The notes under the pieces: model-generated | What the model saw: the letters and a program-made list of their open reading frames with translations, nothing else | What the model was told of the DNA's origin: nothing | The model's database searches: none | Translations under genes and position numbers: made by a program | Assembly: GCA_905221605.1 (NCBI GenBank) | Contig: CAJNDS010001446.1 | Location: 1,551,315 to 1,591,314 of the forward strand | Reading direction: 5' to 3' | DNA length: 40,000 nt | DNA from: Symbiodinium natans | Taxonomy: Eukaryota > Sar > Dinophyceae > Suessiales > Symbiodiniaceae | Part shown: piece after piece, positions 37,571-40,000 of the stretch | How the letters are laid out: every line of letters begins with the position of its first letter | Position numbering within the stretch: the first letter of the stretch is position 1

Positions 37571-37825
37571 AAGCCCGTGCAGCAAACCGATGGGCTCCTC
37601 GTTGCTTCTGGGGACTTTGGGCGGTTTGGGGTGTTTTTTAGGGCTTCGTGTGTCAGAGAGTTATGGGATTTGGAGCCCCTGGACCGTAAACCCTAAGCCC
37701 TCGTACAATAGAGCGCGAGGGGTTCGGGATTCTCCTACACGCCTTGCAAGCCCTGTAATCTCTGAATGCCCCTAAACCCTAAATCCTAAACCCTAAACCC
37801 CAAACCCTACATTCCTCGAGGGTAG

Positions 37826-38150
37826 GGCGCGGCCAAGGCACGCGCAAGCCGCCCATGACGGAGTTGGGAATATCTGCAGCTCCCTCAGCAATTCTAATTC
37901 GGAGCCTGGCAAACCCGAAAGTTTGAGTATAGTTTCTAATAGAGTCTATAGGGTTTAGGGTTTAGAGTTTTACGCTTTAGGGTTTAAGGTTTAGGGATTC
38001 TGGTATTTGAGGTTCAAGGGTAGTTGCAACTTGGGGCCAAAAGCCTCGTCTAGCTCAGATCAGAACTAAATTTAAGAGCCTCCGGCTCAAGCCACCGACC
38101 CCGCAGGAGAACAAGTTTAAGGTTTGGGGTTTGGTGATTTTGTTTGCGGT
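37826..38150 (+). other. Two islands that could hold exons
   Basis: Island 37826-37920 can be read ARPRHAQAAHDGVGNICSSL. Island 38060-38125, after AGCTCAG, reads IRTKFKSLRLKPPTPQENKF. Both are short and unassigned. Between them lie TTTAGGG variants. Confidence 0.3.
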
Positions 38151-38154
38151 TCCT

Positions 38155-38250
38155 GTTGGGGGTGGGGGGGTGGGGGGGGGGGTGGGGGGGGGGGGGGGGG
38201 GGGGGTGGGGGGGGTGTGGGGGGTGGGGTGGGGGGGGGGTGGGGGGTAGG
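38155..38250. repeat. G-rich run with interspersed T
   Basis: About 95 bases of G with scattered T, similar to the run at 31740-31915. Confidence 0.97.
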
Positions 38251-38940
38251 GGACCCCCAAAAGAGCCCCTATGCCCTGTGCGAAAACGCCTATGGTCCAT
38301 GAGTTTACGCGGTGCTAGCCCCCCCCCCCGCGTTTTGGGGGGGTAAGGAGGGAAAGAGGGAGGTTTTCACCTCCTTTTCCCATCCAACACGCCGCCAGGG
38401 TCGGCGGACAGTTCCAGTGAACCTCCCAGTACCCTAAACCCTAAACCCTAAACCCTAAGCCCCTGTTGGGGGGTGACGGAGTGATTTTTCGTCACGGGCA
38501 CTCAGAGCAAAAGTTGAGACCGCACCCAAGTCAAGACAGCATGCGTTTGGCTTCGGAAATTTGTCCTAGAATGCTTCTTCCCTACTGAAGTGGACTCTGC
38601 ATTTTGACCCTAAACCCTAGACCCTAAACCCTAAGCCCGGAGCCCTAAACCCTAAACCCTAAAGCCTAAGCCCTGAACCCTAAACCCTAAGCCCTAAGCC
38701 TAAAGATTCAGTGCGCTGCTCCAGCGCGCAGCCTGCGTGCTGAAGCGGCATCCCAATTGGGGGGTTTACGAAAAACAGTGATTTATTTAGAAATAAGGAC
38801 CCCAAAAGGAGGCACTTCCTAACCCGAGTCACCACGCGCCATGAGCCCGTGAGTAGGGTTGTGCAGTGGCTGTGTCGCCATCCAATGCACCTAAACCCTA
38901 CATCCTAAACCCTAAACCCTAAACCCGAAACCTGAAACCC
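38250..38940. other. Spacer before the hydroxylase gene
   Basis: Unique sequence, then CCCTAAA-type runs (38432-38462, 38605-38703, 38890-38955). The segment 38751-38810 (CCCAATTGGGGGGTTTACGA, then AAGGACCCCAAAA) resembles 20371-20412 (CCCAAGTGGGGGTTTACGA, then AGGGACCCCAAA), a further dispersed repeat. Confidence 0.5.
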
Positions 38941-39000
38941 TAAACCCTAAACCCAAACGAGTTGCTTCTTCTCCACCGGAGCTCCCATATCGCTGGCAAT

Positions 39001-40000
39001 ATGGTGAAGCAGGCTCTTTGGGACTACGTGGCCGCCACTGCAGCAGTCCTGGGCTTCTATGGGCGCTACGTGACGTCTTTTGATCAGATCCACCCGGATG
39101 TGAGCCGCGGGAGGATGCTGCCTCCGACGCAGCACATAGGCACGCTGCGTTTCGATGGCGCCCTTGCGCGGCGTTTCGAGCGCGACTATGCTGAGCTGAA
39201 GGAGGTGACGCGCCGATGCGCTCGACACAGCCTCTCGTACCCAGCGATCGTGAGCATGTGCCACGCGGTTCGCTATCTCACGTGCGTGGCAGCATTCGTG
39301 GCTCCGCGGTACGCGCTGCTGGTCGGCGCACTGCAGTTTGTCGTAGCGCCCCTGTCGCTACCAGTCGCCGCGATGAAGCTGCTCACGTATGCGCCGGAGG
39401 GTGTGCTACACTATGCGCTGGCGCTCACGCTCGGCTTCGGTGGCGGTGTCGTGTTGGGACCAGTTGTCACTATGGATGGTCGGCTGCTTGCGTGCCTCAT
39501 GGCTGTCGATCAAGTGGCGAATCTACTCGTGTACCTGTTGTGGTCGGAGCCCTTTGGCCTCTCTCGCTTGATACGGCATGCAGTGTACGGGACACTTGAT
39601 ACGAAGCTCGACTGGTTGGTCGTCTTCGGCTGCCTATATGGCTCGCAGCTCGATATCGGGCTCACGCTCCTTGTGGGCTTGCTGACGCTGGGAGCTGTGA
39701 ATACTGTCCTTCCCGAGGTGAAGGCTTGGCTTCGCGTCCCGTGCCAGCACGTGCTCTTCTACGTGGACCACCGGCTCGGCCATCTCCCCACGGTGTATAC
39801 CCATGCACACAAGATGCACCACACGATGCACGACACGACCCCTTGGAGCGCGCATGCTTACGGCGAGGGCATGAACGAGCACTACTTCCTAATGCTGCTG
39901 GACATCCTTCCTTGTATGCTGGCCCCCTCGCTCTTCCACGTCCCTTATTGCTTCAGCCTCCATCTCCTCTACATCACCTGGACGGACAAGCCTTCGCACA
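39001..40000 (+). CDS. Fatty-acid hydroxylase / sterol desaturase family membrane protein, partial
   Basis: The frame is open from a stop at 38941 to the right edge, giving 333 codons from ATG 39001 with high G/C third positions. Family members are membrane di-iron enzymes that hydroxylate or desaturate sterols, sphingolipids or carotenoids. Hydrophobic segments occur near residues 93-120, 137-155, 164-181 and 205-236. The first two histidine boxes are clear: HRLGH (residues 257-261) and HKMHH (270-274), in the usual DHR-GH--P--Y--HK-HH context. The C-terminal histidine box must lie past the window. No intron is visible, unlike the other two genes. The CCCTAAA tract ends about 45 bases upstream, and CACCGGAG at 38975-38982 could be a trans-splice acceptor. 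Substrate cannot be told from the sequence. Confidence 0.85.
   Translation, partial: MVKQALWDYVAATAAVLGFYGRYVTSFDQIHPDVSRGRMLPPTQHIGTLRFDGALARRFERDYAELKEVTRRCARHSLSYPAIVSMCHAVRYLTCVAAFVAPRYALLVGALQFVVAPLSLPVAAMKLLTYAPEGVLHYALALTLGFGGGVVLGPVVTMDGRLLACLMAVDQVANLLVYLLWSEPFGLSRLIRHAVYGTLDTKLDWLVVFGCLYGSQLDIGLTLLVGLLTLGAVNTVLPEVKAWLRVPCQHVLFYVDHRLGHLPTVYTHAHKMHHTMHDTTPWSAHAYGEGMNEHYFLMLLDILPCMLAPSLFHVPYCFSLHLLYITWTDKPSH

Noticed and set aside
250-38955. The whole window as a chromosome end, because of the telomere-type heptamers
   Set aside because: Tracts occur in both orientations, are short, alternate with unique sequence and lie inside introns of two genes. A telomere would show one orientation and a terminal position.
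39634-39882. Minus-strand frames at 38947-39264 and 39634-39882 and the plus-strand frame 39216-39599
   Set aside because: They overlap the long hydroxylase frame, which has histidine boxes and codon bias.

Overview
This window looks like nuclear DNA of a dinoflagellate. Four things point there. Introns use GC and GA as well as GT at their 5' ends. One gene joins a ubiquitin-like domain to many RCC1-type repeats, a combination I recall as abundant in dinoflagellates. Coding exons are tiny and rich in G/C at third positions. The plant-type telomere heptamer (TTTAGGG on one strand, CCCTAAA on the other) is scattered throughout in both orientations. Another alveolate is possible but less likely.

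Left part (1-26.2 kb). Reassembling micro-exons from conserved motifs and phase-compatible splice sites gives two plus-strand genes. The first is the 3' half of an M17 leucyl aminopeptidase (LAP), with ten exons between 1514 and 26201, ending in TGA. The second is a UBL-RCC1 repeat gene with at least seventeen exons between 3654 and about 18.9 kb. The whole UBL-RCC1 model lies inside one 18.7-kb intron of the LAP gene (between LAP exons at 2049-2109 and 20825-20857), on the same strand. An unidentified partial exon lies at 1-240.

Introns are built from heptamer tracts and small inverted-repeat elements. Families A (8-bp target duplications), B and C (4-bp target duplications), E and F recur. 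One B element and one C element sit exactly where introns interrupt RCC1 repeats, and removing them as GA-AG and GT-AG introns restores the frame. In most introns the G-rich heptamer strand follows the donor and the C-rich strand precedes the acceptor, so the pre-mRNA could fold the two ends together.

Right part (26.2-40 kb). There are scattered candidate exons I cannot name, a decayed minus-strand non-LTR retrotransposon endonuclease (about 28.9-29.6 kb), an unidentified coding block at 30.6-31.1 kb, more mobile elements and very G-rich tracts. At 39001 a fatty-acid hydroxylase/sterol desaturase-family gene begins. It has no visible intron and runs off the right edge.

All exon models were made by eye. 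Family calls rest on motif recognition and no search was run. Splice sites are inferred, not observed.
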